DNA of 64,000 bases from contig CM060177.1 in NCBI GenBank assembly GCA_030549775.1, positions 95,662,236 to 95,726,235 of the forward strand. The letters are read 5' to 3'. Shown in pieces: positions 36,437-49,131 of the stretch; within the stretch, counting starts at the first letter, position 1; every line of letters begins with the position of its first letter. A model generated the notes under the pieces. That model had not been told where the DNA came from. It did no database searches and saw only the letters and a program-made list of their open reading frames with translations. The translations under genes and the position numbers were made by a program. Source of the stretch: Tamarix chinensis. Taxonomy: Eukaryota; Streptophyta; Magnoliopsida; Caryophyllales; Tamaricaceae.

Positions 36437-37174
36437 TTTGTTACTTCTGACTTTTATCATTAAAATATTATTCTATGTCATCATCATCACCATTGTATTA
36501 CTGCTATTTTAAACTATTTTTAGATTTTTATTTTTTTCTCGTACTAAAACATTTTTGGCCAATGTTAGAGCTCTATCCACTTTCAGACTCAATAAATTCA
36601 TTTATACAATTTTTTTCCCCTTAGCCTACAATCGGTGTCTTACTAGCATACGAGAGAGGTGACGTCAGACCGCATACATTTGGATACCCTAGCTAGACCT
36701 TACTTGTGGAGGAACTCATATTTGACTATTGTTTTTTTATTAAACAGTGCATCTGGGATGGAAAGAAAACAAAATCGTGCATATTTTTTCGCATTATAAT
36801 CAGCAATCACGTGGCTGTGGTTAATAATTTATGTAATCATTCCCAAGAACTTAGCAAATCAAGGCACTTATTAAGCCCACATTAAATCAACTCTTCACCT
36901 AATCAATTTTCTGTTCACTTGAAGTTCCAATACAGTTAGCTAGCTATATAGCAAGGGTGCTCTTTAAATCACGTAACTCATTATCAGATAGGTAGCACGG
37001 AACGTGAAAGCTGTCTAAAGATACATATGGTGGTAGAGAGGACATATTGAGGTTTGTGACATCAAAGTATAGTTTTCATTGTTATTAATATTAAAACAAA
37101 AAACATTATGTTGAAAATAATGATGGTATTGTTTGCTTACGAGCACACCCTAACCAAAGGGTTGAGTCGTGTTT

Positions 37175-37459
37175 TCAGCACACCCAAAAATGGTGATATA
37201 TGATTGAGCTAGGTTTAAAATAATTGATACAACTATTTATATCAATAAGGTGTACTTTTCTTTTTAAAATCCAATTACCAAAGAACTCTATATTATACAT
37301 ACTTTGATTTGGGTGAATAACCTCTTAAATAATATACAAAAAAAATGTATGAGTAAAATTAAATCGCGCTAAAAATACTCGTATTGATTTATGAGATCAA
37401 TCATCGATCTCAAAACCACTCTAGAGCAACTACCCGTAACCAATGTCAAGATCAGAGTC
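37175..37459 (+). mobile_element. Cassandra-type LTR relic with primer site
   Basis: Colinear with the LTR at 10-307: 'aggtttaaaataatt', then 'ctatttatatcaa', then a 5S-like segment at 37281-37325 (AGAACTC...CATACTTTGATTTGGGTGA...CCTC). The proposed end is CAATGTCA at 37448, followed by GATCAGAGTC, a decayed TGGTATCAGAGC primer site. No second LTR is recognised. Confidence 0.45.
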
Positions 37460-38440
37460 TTATGCATATGGCATGACATGGTGGGTAAGTGGTATTGTGA
37501 GTAGTCATTTGGAAAGTGTTTTATTAGACTATATAAAAATAAATATAAGAAAATATGTACGTCTAGATCTTTCATGATGCTGTCCATGTTGGGATTATTA
37601 TTGATAAAATATGTCTGGCAAATTAGACAATGAAATAAACCAAACTAGTTTAATTAAACTAGAATGAATAATGACTTGTGAATATCATATACATAGTTGA
37701 TAATTAAGTTACTCCAAGTGGTTGGATGAAAGGAAATTACTTTCAGAATAAATATATTCTTTTTAACTTTAATATATTGGTAAAATAATATGACTTACTG
37801 AATAATTAAGCTATATTAATATTATGCCTTGTTTATTTTATAATATGAAATGATAAGATGGACCAAAACAGAGGAATAAGGTTGGCTCATCATGATCATC
37901 GCAGGAAGATCGACGTTATAGACTACTTAACTGACTAATTGAACCCACAGATCCATCTGGCATAAAATGGAGATCGACGTAATCTCATCAAAGAGATTCG
38001 CGCTGCATTTCGGGGTCTTATCACGGTATTGGCTTCACTTCTTTAGATATTGTGCGTGTGACCGGCAAGGATCCAAATCAATACTACATTAGAGTCACAG
38101 ACAACGACTTATGCCTATATTATAGAAATCAATTCAAGTTATTTCGATTGATACGGGTATGTTATGTATTATTGTACTTTTTTGCACCATCTTGTTGATC
38201 ACATATCACTGTCGCTTCAAATGGATGCACCTTATAAGATTTATCCAAGAACATAGTATAATTTTAATTTACCTCTATCCCAGTACATAGCATAACTTAC
38301 TCCATATGGCAATGCATACATGTGTTTATACCATGCAATCATTTATATGGTCTTCGACATGCAAAACGTAGCATTTTTAAAAATAATAATAATTAAAATT
38401 AAAAAAATAAATAATATATATATATATATTCATAATTTTT
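37460..38440. other. No recognised gene; low-repeat sequence
   Basis: It includes a moderately GC stretch at 37880-38130 with several GATCGACGT words (37909, 37970). No frame is convincing on either strand. Confidence 0.35.
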
Positions 38441-39070
38441 GTAATTTTTTTTATAAATAGACACCTATATTAAAATATTTTTTTACTTAAATATAATTTA
38501 TATATATCTTTCACCATATATAACATAAATTTTCATAATAAATAACTTGATCATTTATCGTGACTAAACGGATTTTTTACTATCTTTGAGCAGAACTTTC
38601 ATTATAAAATATATATTTAATGGGTATTTCACTGTAACAAAAATGATTGTTCATATTTAATTATAGAATATACCCATTGATTTAATATATATATTTCATT
38701 GTAACTAAAATAATCATTCACCATAACTAAATTTTATTATAACTGAACTAATATTTCTTCAACATTGTACTTTTATTTCAACATTAATCTACTTATATTC
38801 TTTCGTAAATCTTAACACTAAGCTCATAATTCTTTGCTATTATCGTATATATCTTTTATTATTATTATTATACTTATCTTTTTACCATTATTGTACTTAT
38901 ATTTTACTATTAGTATATATATCTTTCTTCATTATTCTATTAAAACTTTATGATTATTATAATAAAATTGATCTTTCACTATTGCTATGCATATTTTTTT
39001 TCCAATTATTCTACTACAATATCATGACAATTTTAACTTAAATTTTATTGTAAGATCTTTTACTATGACT
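38441..39070 (+). repeat. Dispersed repeat K, copy 1 (target unoccupied by copy C)
   Basis: Rich in 'tttcactataact/tttcaccata' words. It is colinear with 48264-48900, and its left edge ('ataaatagacacctatatta') matches the DNA on both sides of copy C. It therefore represents the insertion site without the insert. Confidence 0.65.
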
Positions 39071-40171
39071 GTAGCAATATTTTTTCATTCTAATTTTTTT
39101 TGTTAGAAATATATCAATATATATATATCTATTTGTAGGGGAAAATCCTTAAATATATTATGATATATATATATTTTTAATAATTCTAATCATATATTTT
39201 TTTTTTTCAAAAAAAAAATTGTAACAACACATAACAATTTATCACATGCCGGACAGTGCAAATAGTCGCACAGTATATATTGCCCAGGACAGTCACATGC
39301 AAATTATTGCTAGAATTTCCCGTCGGCCCTCAACACCACGTTGTTCTTCTCTTTATTAATCTCTGTAATTATTCGATTAATGTAGGAAATAAATTTATAA
39401 CTACAGAAATTTGGCCATCCAAAAATGAAAATTTCTTCTAAGTTCTTGTAGGGAAGAGAGACGGAAGTTTCTTGAGTAGATAGACATGCAGAGAGCTTCC
39501 TCAGACAAACGTGAGGGACTTGCAGTCATATCCCTAAAGCAGAAGTAAATTTACCCCTGCGTTTAAAAATTATTTTGGCATCCAACTGTAACTTCTTAAA
39601 TAATATATTAATTTTAATATAAAAATATCTTAAATATTATAAAACGATAAACGCTGAATAGTAACAACTTTCCCAAAAGAGACGCGCTACAAGTTAAATC
39701 ATAAACAGGCGTGTTTTAACTATCTGCTCAAATGTATCTGTCAATAAAAATCACCGACAATCGTTAATCATGTAATAAACTGTCTTTCGAGGAAGACATC
39801 GCTCCACGAAAGATCATAGCCAAATGCATGAAGTAACGACCGAGTGTACTATTTGTCTTCAATGTTACGACCAAACCTTCGTTCACATCGGAGGGCTATG
39901 TTAAATGTACAATTTAGAAGTGAATAAAAACATCTAATTTCAAAAGTCCTTTCATATAGTGTATACATTCCAAAAGGTATTTCAAATCTCTCATTGCTTT
40001 TAAAGATATGTCTGGCTACCAAAACTTACTAATCTAATCTCTTTATTATTTTTATCTAATATCTACATTAACTCTATTGTAATAAATAACTTTAAAAAAA
40101 GTATGCTTATATTTTATCATAACTTACTATATAAAGTATGTTAGATTAAAATTAAAATATATACCTACGGA
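39071..40171. other. No recognised feature
   Basis: AT-rich with T- and A-runs near 39.1-39.2 kb. 39250-39900 is somewhat more complex, but no frame longer than 61 codons exists and no family is recognised. Confidence 0.35.
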
Positions 40172-41117
40172 TAAAACTAGCAAAAGTTAATTTGACCCAA
40201 CAAAATATAAAAAAATCCGTCAAGCCGAATTTGACCCAACACAAACACAACCCGATGTTGGTCCAAATATAATTAACCGGGCCCGAATTCAACCTATGAC
40301 TTGAGTTAACCTGAGATGCATCAACCTAGTTCGATCATAACCCAACCTAGTGTTAACGCTATATCAATCCAACCCATGCATTAATCCGACCCTAGTTCAA
40401 CCTAACTCAACATGATTAAATTTGATATTAACCAATTATAATAATAAATAATACACATATTTTATTATTTATTTAAAGCTTTTAACAATATATGATTTTA
40501 TAAATTTTATTTATGTTTCTTATTTTTATCGTAAATATATTTATTCGCCAACTATATTCTACTTTCATCGATTTTTTTTTGCACAAAAACATAATATTAA
40601 AGAGTAGTAATAGTAAATAAGTAACAATTAACAACACATATATAATTACATACTTACAGGAAATCAAACTTAATGATTGCTTACAAGGTTAGGGAGTTGG
40701 ACTAATTTTGGTGGTCTATATCCAGTTTGACCCAAACCCAAAGTAATATGATATGAAATTAGTTCGACCTGAATCTGATACATCCAAACCTGAAACAACT
40801 CGATATGTCAAGTTAACCCAAAATAATTTGAACTCAAGCCAACTCAACTTAAGCCCAACCTATCAAAACTTGAAATGGCTTGGCCTGTTATGTTAACTCG
40901 AATACTAACTATCTCAACTCAAACCCAACCAAGCAAATTAACTCAATACAGTTAGAATCCGTCATGACCTAAAACCAATCCAAATAATAAAAATGATCCA
41001 AAATGACCCAACTTAGCTCACAATCGACCTGTAAGGAAAAATGACCTACAAACAGCCCAACATAAGAATGACCTGATCCACCACAACCAAATCCGCCCGA
41101 CCCGATTGTCACGTTTA
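40172..41117. mobile_element. hAT-like relic with CCCGA/GACCCAA subterminal words
   Basis: The left end TAAAACTAGCAAAAG and the right end GATTGTCACGTTTA are weak inverted termini of the 'TAGGGGTGGCAAA' type. Subterminal zones (40190-40430 and 40720-41110) are full of 'gacccaa/cccgaccc' words like those at 9241-10950. No 8-bp duplication is evident and no transposase is seen. Confidence 0.4.
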
Positions 41118-41429
41118 CTTAAAGCTATTAATAAACATCACTTCAGATCAAATTCATGTCAAATATCAATTTACCAAACTTATTTCTATTCTATTTATTG
41201 TCCAAAAAGACATCGTGGTTATAAGAAGGCTACATATATTGTATGTTTGAGTGAAAATTTTGAGCTCAAATAATTGTTTTCAATAGGTTTTTTTTTTCAA
41301 AAGTTATACTATTTTTTGTAAAATTCCTTTCTAAATATGGAAAAACAATTGACAACCATACTTAATTGCCTACAGCTACCACTCATCCAAACATATGCAT
41401 AGAGTATAACTTGTACAAAACCTTGTAAC

Positions 41430-42130
41430 TATAATACCTTGGCCTCACTCGGGGTCAATGACTAACCTTACATATCAACATGAGTCGATCTCTTTTAGCA
41501 TATTTTTTGTATCAACTCACACGTATGTATCCTAAAAAACTTTCTAGGAATTCACTCATCTTTGAATTGCTCCAAGCTAGTCAAGTATGCTTAACTATGG
41601 GATTTTTTTTTAATTATAGGTTTCCAAAAAATTAAGGTATACCATATTGATATAGATAATCCTATCAATTTTTTAAGCATCGACTATACACTACTAATTT
41701 TGAGGTATTATATACATCTCTACTCAAGAATGCAACGTCATTATTGAGCCTCATCCATTGGTTATTTCGTTATAGTTTATCCCAATAATTGTGTTGTCAG
41801 ATAACTCATTGGCTCATCCAAGTTCAAAATATGATCATAGTTTTGCTCTGATACTATTTGTAACAACCTAGAATCACTAGGGCAATGATTAGTTACTCTT
41901 GAAAGCTTTTAGGATCAATGACTATCTCTACATATCAACACGGGTCCTTTTGAGCATGATTTTTATCAACTCATATATATTCCAAAAAATTTCTTAATAG
42001 GTCTCCCATATTTAAATTACTCTAAGTCAAACATACTTAACTAGGGAGTTCTTTGATTATAGGTTTTTCAAAAATAATGTATATATTGTTGATATATCGT
42101 TTAAACATCCACTATCCACCACTAAGTTGA
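41430..42130 (-). mobile_element. Complete Cassandra-type TRIM
   Basis: Minus orientation. The 5' LTR is 41859-42130 and the 3' LTR 41430-41712. The primer site complement GCTCTGATACTA (41845-41856; sense TAGTATCAGAGC) lies just inside the 5' LTR. Both LTRs carry 5S rRNA-like sequence (41537-41602 and 41987-42052; for example CAAGTATGCTTAACT, complement of an AGTTAAGC...CTTG core). Flanks gtaac (41425-41429) and ataac (42131-42135) fit a 5-bp target duplication with one transition. No protein is encoded, as is usual for this family, which depends on other elements for mobility. Confidence 0.85.
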
Positions 42131-42135
42131 AGGTA

Positions 42136-43869
42136 TTATAATAACATCAAAATAAGTAAAATGCTTAGAAGATGAATGCAGCTCATACAAACTTTCATAA
42201 TTTTTAACTACTTGAACTAAAGATGTAAATAATGTTGCCTATATATTTTGAATACTTTAAAAAGAATTTTGTTTAAATGAAGGATTTCTAGGAGGGATTT
42301 TATTTCAAAAAATGATTTATAAACTTTTCTCACTTAAATGATTTGGGTGGGTATCTTAAAATATAATTGTGATACTTCTCAAAAGTTTTAAAACTCTTGT
42401 TAAAATTTCACCATGCAAATGAATTTAAAGTGTGTTTACACAGTTTTATAGGAAAAAGTAAATAAATAAATAAATTATAAATACTCTATCCAAATTTTAT
42501 GTGTAAAAATGTACAAACAAAGAAATTATTCAAATTCTCTATCTAAATAATAGATTTATAACTATGAAATCTAAAAAGTAAATTATTTTTAAAATTTATT
42601 ATTTTCAAAATCTCATTAATTTTAAAGTTCTTTTGTCCAAACTAAACCTAAAATTTATAAATTTTTATTCAATTCATAAAAATTGATGATCCCTATTTTA
42701 TTTTTCTTTTCCTTTTTCCTCCTTTTGTGGTCGCGTCATTTATACATATTAGATGATGATGATGATGAATGAAAGAACAAACAAGGTTAGACATTTAATT
42801 TTTTTTTCTGCCATATATATATATATAGAGATCTTTACATTGTTTTTAAAAAAATATATATGTTTAATATCGATCTCACAATATATTAAAGAAAAAAAAG
42901 TTTATTCCGACAAATAATTTGAATCAATCGTGTGATACGCCTAAAACGACTCCCTACCCACAATGACAAAAATCACAAAAAAACAAAGACAAAGCCACGT
43001 AAAATCAATATCCCATGCATGAGACAACTAGCTAGCTTGACCCACATAAACTTCGATAATCATCAGTGATTAAGGATTCTATTCACCTCAAAGTTCTCTC
43101 TATAGAGTTCACATTTCACTATAAGTTCCACAAAATAACAGGTAGGTAGGTCCAGTGAAAATCAACCATCTTCCCCGTACCGCTTCACTAAATTAGGGGG
43201 GAATAGTTTTCTTGTGAATGACGATGACTCTTAATTATTTCCAGTGAATGACTTTTAGATTGGAAAAAAAATCATAAATAACATTCATAAATAAAATTTT
43301 ATATGAGTATCGTGACATTTGACATAATTTTATCATGATATTACATTTTTACTTGAAATAATAATTTCATAAAATACCAAAATACTTTAAATTTATTGTA
43401 ACTTTTAGTGTCATCCTAATAATATCATTAACATTAGATTAGACAATTTTATTATCACATAATTTTCAAGTCAAATTAAAATAATATGATAATTTAAATA
43501 TGACGTTAACCTCTCTTTTCTCAAATTTTAGTTTATTAACATAAAAACAAATACTTAAAATACAAAAAATAAATTATATAAAATTCCCCATAAAGAATTT
43601 AAAAAACATCCGAAAGATATAAATAGATCAGATCTATAAGAGATAAGTACATGATATAAAAACATCATTTAATAATCTAAGACAAAAATATAATATGGTT
43701 TGAATATATAAAACACACAATACAATACGACTGACCATACAATACTAGATCATCCAACCTATGGATGTCAACATAACATTAGTAATTTTTTCTTTTAAAT
43801 TAAAATTTCTTTCACTAGGATTATAAAAAATAAAAAAAATTCATAACGTTAGTGAAAATTTTCTCTACA
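42136..43869. other. AT-rich stretch with no recognised gene
   Basis: Both strands read. No frame above about 60 codons and no termini. The last 100 bp belong to repeat K, into which copy C inserted. Confidence 0.35.
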
Positions 43870-44844
43870 AATATTGTAACACCTCAATTTTTACTACTAA
43901 AAATTTTCATTTTGCAGAAGCATTAATTACAATATAATGGGTGTTACCGCCACACTCAGTATAAGTCTGACATCCTCTATCATTCTTATACTAAGTGCTA
44001 AGGTTAAAACATTACTTTACTTATAAAAGTCAAAATACAGAGAATAATAGATGAATATGGTGCTAGTTAAAAGCAACATCAATAGTCTATCAAAACTTAA
44101 GAGAGAAATTACAAGAAGACATGAAAGTCCAAATACAATCGGAGACCAGAGAACAAAAGAGTTACCAGATATTTCTACGCTCTCAAAACTAACTGACAAC
44201 TTTCAACTGGACTCGGAAACTGACCTGCAAAGTCCACTACCCATTAAATAGGCATGGGCCCATGAAAATAAACCTTTTAGTACTACAGTACTGAGCAACC
44301 CTTTATACCAGACTAATATGATAAAACAGCATGGAACACATGCAAGGCATACAACTAACATGGTATGAGACATATACATACACATACGAGGATTGAGATA
44401 CAGTAATTATTTAGATAATCAAACTTCATCGAGGTTACATACCACTCATATTCATTTATCTAAAATAACTGAACTTACCAAATGAACAACCCAAAGATAC
44501 TCTCCGAAGTATAATTAGAAGAAAACCCTAGCACAATAACCATAAGATATCATGACAATACATGGTATAAACATTAAGATATACATAGGATGATCCAACA
44601 CAATAATCATAAGAGATAAGCAATAGTCACTAAACTACATACTATTCATGCGTGCTCATTTAGAATATTATAACACTTATCAACTAAGCATACCAAGATT
44701 CTCTCTAAAGAAAAAATTAAAACCCAACTCTACACCACAATTATAATCTTTACAGCATATTTTATGTCTCAACATCAATCCCAACCAATTACATACATCA
44801 TAAATATGTTCATAGGTATAATGTACTTATATCCCTAACATTAC

Positions 44845-45275
44845 AGGTATATTTATAGGTACAGTATAATAAAATACATAACCTCACAGATATACTTATA
44901 GGTACAATGTAACAACATACATAACATCATAGGTATACTTACAAGTATAGTATAATAAAGTCCATAACCTCACATATATACTTACAGGTAAAATATAATA
45001 AAATTCATAACCTCACAGGTATACTTACAAGTATAGTATAATAAAATGCATAACACCATAGGTATACTTATAGGTTCCATATGATAAAATCCATAACATC
45101 ACAGGCATACTTACAGGTACATTATAGTAAAATCCATAACCTCACAAGTATATTTATAGGTACAGTATAATAAAATGCATAACACCACAAGTATACTTAC
45201 AGGTACAGTATGATAAAATCCATAACATCACGAGTATAATTATAGGTACAGTATGTTAAAATCCATAACACCATA
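44845..45275. repeat. Minisatellite in copy C, about ten 43-bp units
   Basis: The unit is approximately 'aggtatacttacaggtacag', 'tataataaaatccataac', 'atcac'. Successive starts are exactly 43 bp apart where checked. I did not find this array in A or B. Confidence 0.9.
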
Positions 45276-45300
45276 CATGTGCTTACAGACATAATACCAA

Positions 45301-45520
45301 CATAGGTAGGCACGAAGGCTACTATCAAAACCAGAGGGAGGCATAAAGGCTGTTACCAAAGCTACAGATAGGCACAAAAACTGCTACCAAAAACTGAAAG
45401 TAGGCACAACGGTTGCTACCAAAACCACAGGTAGGTACAACAACTGCTACTAAAACCACAAGTAGGTACAAAGAATACCACACAAAACCACATGTAGGCA
45501 TAAAAGGCTACTACCAAACC
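45301..45520. repeat. Minisatellite in copy C, about seven 31-bp units
   Basis: The unit resembles the 30-bp unit of A and B ('aggtaggcacgaaggctact' plus 'atcaaaacca') with one extra base, so no reading frame is kept. Confidence 0.85.
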
Positions 45521-46959
45521 AATCCAATATCCAATAATAATCATTTCAATCAAATCATATCATTTCCATTTTTCTATTTACTCAAGAGGGATATAATAAT
45601 AACCCGGAGACATAAAAGTACACCGGTCATACCGGCGCACAAGCATCACGGTACCCTCCCAACCATCCAACCTAGAGGCATAGCAGCGCTCTAGTTATAC
45701 TGATGCACAAGGCACACAGTATCCTCCTCACCTAGGACACCTAATTCTTAAGTATCGATACCCCCTATAGGGCTCGTAGGTCACCTATAAAGTAGAGTAG
45801 GGCCTTACTAGGGCACAACCAGCATACCAGAAATCCAAATAAATCGAGGACTCCTACCTCGTCTCTAGGGTAGATACCCCTAGAAAGAAACCATTTCTAA
45901 ACTCGAAGTCTTTCACTTTGCGTATTAGTATTTTTATAAGGCGATCACAGATAACACATATTGCACATTTATTCTTATTTCTATACTTATTCATTTTTCC
46001 TTTATTTCCAATTATCCAAGCCAACCCTAAGGTCAAAGGTCCAAAATAAGGTCAAAGTTAACACTAAGGTCAACCTATTAAAAGTCTAAGGTCATCCTAT
46101 GTCCAATTATTCACATCTAGGCGCACTAGGTCGAAAATAACTAAAATGCCCCGAGGCTAATAATTATCAGATTATCATCCATTTAAATACTAAATCCATT
46201 TTATTTATTAACTTGTCATAAAAAGGCTAAAATAAAATTATTTAATTATTTATTATGCAATTTAAATTATCGGCTATGTTAAAAGACCATTTTGCCCTTA
46301 AACCTTTTTCTGCATACAAAACCCTATCATTTACTTTTTATAATGTACAAAACATATGATCGCATAATCAACAATAGATAATACATATTAGACATAATTT
46401 TCAGGATAAATATCACAATACACAAAAATGACTAAATTGCCCCTAGGGCACACATCCATAATAATTATTCCACAATTATATCTAAGCATGTTCGAACTAT
46501 TATTTTATACATAATTATCATACAAAATATTTTTCCATTATTAGAATCATTTTAATCACACTTTTGTTCCTGGAATGTTTTACATTAGATAACATGCTCG
46601 TTTTATCATTTTTCATGATAATATTAGTTAACACATAATTATATCAAAATAAATCATGCTTAACATATTTCATACACCAAAAATCATAATGTGCTATCAT
46701 GCAATATTTATCATTTTAGTACGGTATAACAGTTACCTGAATTCCAGCAAAAATGTAAAAATAGCGATATCCACTAAAAATTATTAGGTCCTGCTAATCA
46801 AACTTTCATACCTAAAAATAATACTATAATTACCAAATTAATATCTATAAGATAAAATAATAAGTATAATATAAAAATATTTATTTTTCTAAAATTACCA
46901 AAATACCCTTATATTTAATATGGGTACCAAATACTCATGTGGCAAAATAATTTACTCAC

Positions 46960-47870
46960 GTTGCACATGCATCGAGCTTGCACGAGGGAAATAAGGGGGC
47001 TACATGGAGGTTGGTTGGGTGCTATGAGGGGTGAGGCAGTGGGCAGCGAAGGTCGGTGGTTGGTCGACGGTGGTAGTTGGTGGTGACGGGTGGAGGCTGC
47101 TGGGGCAGTAGAGAAAGGTGGGGGAAAGAGAGGAGAAGACCATGGCTGGTGGCGGTGCTATTGGACGATGGGCTGCGACGGGGGAAGGGTGATGGTTGGA
47201 GGTGGCTGTGATGGTGGAGGAGAGATGGGTGTTGTTCGATGGCTGTTGGGTGGTGGTGATGGGGTGGCGCTGCATAAAATGGTCGGGGGAGCTGGGAAGG
47301 CAAACAAAACAGAGGGAGAGAGTTAGCTAGTGGGGGCTTCTAGGTAATCGGGAAGTGCAAGGGAATGGTGGTGGAGTTGGTGCTTGGGGCAATGGTTGGG
47401 GTTAACGGGAAACAAATGGGGTAGGGAAAACCAAACAAAACAAAGAGGGGGAAGGGGTTGGGTCGAACCAAAAGGAGTCGAGAGAAGAGAGGGGTTGGGT
47501 GTGCGAGAGAAGGGTTAAGAGGTTAGGGAGCAAGGCTATTTGGTTGGAGGGTGTATGCGCTGGAGGCTGGGTTTGGCTCGCGAAAGGTTACTGTGAGGGT
47601 GGCTACATGCGGGGGCTATTTGGTTGGAAAAATAGAACAAAATAAGAGAGAGGAGAGGAGGATGAGAAGGGTAAGGGAGCTGGGAAAACAGAACAAAATA
47701 GAGAAGGGAAGGGGTAGTGGAGTGTATGCAAGAGTGTAGCATGTATATGTATGTATAAATCCAGAATGATCGGTTGGGTGAGGTAAGGAATTGAGGGAGA
47801 TAGGGGTAGTGATTAAGGGGAAGAGACTGCAAATAGCAGAGGGTTGCGGGGGAGAAAAAGAGGGTAGGAA
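46960..47870 (+). repeat. G-rich, strand-asymmetric domain of copy C
   Basis: Runs of ggtggtgg, gggaagggg and gagagaggag for about 0.9 kb. Shorter than the domains of A and B. Opposite-strand Pro/Ser/His-rich frames are artefacts. Confidence 0.7.
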
Positions 47871-48263
47871 AATATATTTTATATTTTTATTTTAGATTTA
47901 GATCGGGTATATTAGGGTATCGGGTAGAAAAATAATTTAGGAAAAAATAATCCAATCTAGGATAGGTTTAAATAAAACGAAAAAGATAAAGTAATCGAGA
48001 ATAAATTTTAAGAATTTATTTCGGGTTATGGGTCGCGGTTATTAATAAAATAATTAGGATAAAATGTACAAATATAAACTAGGATTATTAAATAATTCAA
48101 TTTCTATCAAATTTTAACCCAATTAAATTTATATCTAAATCACTGTAATAATACGAATAATAATAACACGCTTAATACTAAACATCTTAAAATAATAATT
48201 ATAACTAATCATATGATTATTAATTTATAATTAACGTTTCTAAAAATGAGGTATTACAAATAT

Positions 48264-48900
48264 ACACCTATATTGATATAATTTTAACATAAAAAATAAT
48301 TTACATATATGTTTCACCATTATTATAATTATCTTAGTTCTTCTATATATTTTACTATAAATTACCCATATATTTCACCATATATCTAGATATGTTTCAC
48401 TACCATTAAACATATATTTCACCATGTATCTAAATATTTTTTTTACTACTATTAAACATATATTTCACCATTATTTTCCTAAAAATGTTTAAAAATTATC
48501 TAAGTTTTATGCATATCTTTCATTATAACTACACATATATTTCATAATTGTACTGGTTTTTCATCAACATTGAGGTTGGTCTTCACCATAAAATATAGTC
48601 AATATTTTACAATATATAAACTAATTTTTAACCATAACTAAATTGATGTTTTACTAACATTGAGATGACCTTTCACCTTAAAATATAGTTAATATTTCAC
48701 TATATATAAAAACTGATTATTCAAAATAGCCAAACGAATATTTCACCAATGTTGGATTGATCTTTCACTAGACATATACTAAATATAAAAAACCTAACAC
48801 TTGTTTCATATTAAAAAAAGTCTTTCAATAGAGACTTAAAGATCTTCCACCATAGATAAAAGGCATCTTTCACTATGACGCAAGACATGTCCACCATGGT
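48264..48900 (+). repeat. Dispersed repeat K, copy 2 (interrupted by copy C)
   Basis: Colinear with 38447-39070: 'acacctatatt' at the edge, then many 'tttcaccat/tttcactat' words. The part left of copy C (about 43780-43869) is the beginning of the same repeat. Confidence 0.65.
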
Positions 48901-49131
48901 GCAAAATTAGGGGTCGCAAAGAACAAACATTTGAATATTTGAACTCTAAGAGCATATTACACAAGACTTTGAGCACATTCAAACTGATATGGATTATATT
49001 AAAAAAAAATTAACAAGAAAATACAAGCATATCTCATTGAAATGTCTCACAACTACAAGTGAAAGCACCAAATGCAATCAGCCTCTCACTTTGAGCTTTA
49101 TCCATATATGGTTTCATCCTATAAAATACAA

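Larger units (their letters stand above)
35190..37170. other. Low-repeat stretch, no confident gene
   Basis: Less repetitive and less AT-biased than most of the window. TATA-like words lie at 35217-35228 and at about 35651 (cctataaataat). One minus frame (35475-35747, 90 codons) and one plus frame (35952-36194, 80 codons) are open, but neither resembles a family I know and neither has clear coding bias. Microsatellites lie at 36206-36231 and 36377-36432. The Tyr/Ile-rich frame 36276-36512 is translation of the latter. Confidence 0.4.
43875..48258 (+). mobile_element. TGTAACACC long-LTR family, copy C (solo LTR, 4384 bp)
   Basis: Termini TGTAACACCTC and GAGGTATTACA with a perfect 5-bp target duplication AATAT (43870-43874 and 48259-48263). 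The first and last 18 bp are near-perfect inverted repeats. Order inside: AT-rich head, 43-bp array (44845-45275), 31-bp array (45301-45520), AT-rich middle, G-rich domain (46.96-47.87 kb), AT-rich tail. There is no coding region. A TIR transposon was considered, but TG/CA ends with a 5-bp duplication fit an LTR better. The repeat K paralogue at 38.44 kb supports the boundaries. Frames on both strands at 47.0-47.8 kb are composition artefacts. Confidence 0.8.

Noticed and set aside
36276..36512. Plus-strand frame of 78 codons with Ile-Tyr repeats.
   Set aside because: It is the (TA)n microsatellite read as codons.
44845..45520. CRISPR-like array.
   Set aside because: Units are directly adjacent without unique spacers, and the DNA is from a plant.
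43875..48258. TIR DNA transposon because of 18-bp inverted termini.
   Set aside because: TG...CA ends with a 5-bp duplication fit an LTR; hAT, Mutator and CACTA elements have 8-, 9- and 3-bp duplications and other termini.
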